NCBI RefSeq assembly: GCF_022539315.1
Contig: NC_066313.1
Coordinates: 14,635,764-14,699,763 of the forward strand
Source: Serinus canaria
Taxonomy: Eukaryota > Chordata > Aves > Passeriformes > Fringillidae
Direction: 5' to 3'
Length of the DNA: 64,000 nucleotides
Shown here: in pieces, positions 63,313 to 64,000 of the stretch
How the letters are laid out: every line of letters starts with the position of its first letter
Numbering within the stretch: position 1 is the stretch's first letter
Position numbers and translations under genes: made by a program
Notes under the pieces: generated by a model
Database searches by the model: none
What the model saw: only the letters and a program-made list of their open reading frames with translations
Told to the model about the DNA's origin: nothing

Positions 63313-64000
63313 AAGCACATTTGGCAAGGAAAATGAGAACGCCCCAGGCTGAACCTTGTGAACCCACCAGGCAGAAGCTGTGCATGATTATAAAATTATT
63401 TAAGATGTGAGAGGCCACTAAAACTCCCCTTTAAATTGTCACCTGCAGTGTTGTCATATTCTCTTGTCCCTGTGACAGATGTTAGGCATGGGAGGGATTG
63501 GTGCCAGGACATCTCCTGCAAAGCAGAGGGAATGCCTGGAATAGCCAGAGTAAATAGAGCTTTCCTGCATCTCCCTGGGGTAGTGTGGAGCTGAACACTC
63601 TACACAGAGGGAGCTGCAAGTGTGGTCTGGCTCTGGCTTTGGAGATGGAGTCTCACCTACCTTTATCCCAGGGCATTTCCATTCCTATAAAATGGAGGAA
63701 AAAGCCTCCTAAGAAGATGTGGACCTCCTATCTGATTTTTTTTCTTCATTTTCACTTCATTCCAGCTTTTGTCAGTGATCTCCTGGGAGCAATGGGATGA
63801 GCTGCTATCCCCTTCCTCTGACTCTAGTCAGTGATTACCAAGGAGTTAGGTGCCTGCCTTTGGGATTGCTACCACTGTAGGGTGTGTTTTCCCTAATTAA
63901 ACCCACGGTGCACTTCTAAAAGGTCTTGCCCTGAGCTTTGCCATGCTGTTCTCACAATGCCATAGCATTATTTCCTCAAAGAATTGGTGGATATGTGTGT
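63313..64000. other. No recognisable feature
   Basis: Intergenic sequence to the window edge. No gene neighbouring MAP6 is visible. Confidence 0.5.

Overview
This window is vertebrate nuclear DNA, most likely from a songbird (passerine). It carries about thirty 3'-end fragments of CR1 LINEs in both orientations, many solo LTRs of endogenous retroviruses (ERVs) of bird-like structure, numerous microsatellites, and very low coding density. There are no operons, bacterial genes, CRISPR arrays or viral open reading frames.

One protein-coding gene is recognisable: MAP6 (STOP, stable tubule-only polypeptide) on the minus strand. Its three coding exons are 55314-54590 (start codon and CpG island), 21092-20879 and 19004-18804 (stop TAA). 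Both introns are GT-AG with matching phase. The joined product is 379 aa. It keeps the N-terminal palmitoylation cysteines, the Mn-type microtubule-binding motifs, one central Mc-type module and the basic tail, and it lacks the long C-terminal exon-4 region of mammalian MAP6. Intron 1 is about 33.5 kb and intron 2 about 1.9 kb.

Layout. 1-18717: sequence downstream of MAP6, with CR1 fragments, a CR1 that took up two LTRs (4316-5796), an LTR copy at 2760-3455 and simple repeats. 18718-21092: MAP6 exons 3 and 2 with a candidate poly(A) signal. 21093-54589: intron 1, filled with solo LTRs (22178-23630, 24178-24802, 25120-25583, 27133-27610, 31725-32142, 33290-33979, 36716-37206, 43136-43788, 45595-46288, 48564-49624) and CR1 copies. 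54480-55440: CpG island and exon 1. 55425-58490: a CA-rich minisatellite with a period near 60 bp, split by an LTR and a CR1, followed by a pyrimidine-rich tract. 58491-64000: upstream intergenic DNA with CR1 and LTR fragments.

I found no undescribed biological system. The observations most worth checking are the short MAP6 that stops by reading into a possible splice donor, the LTR promoter lying in the MAP6 direction about 1 kb upstream of its ATG, the minisatellite next to the promoter, and several datable repeat insertions (nested LTRs, target-site duplications, an exact 86-bp tandem duplication and a TA palindrome). All assignments come from reading the sequence; no database search was run.
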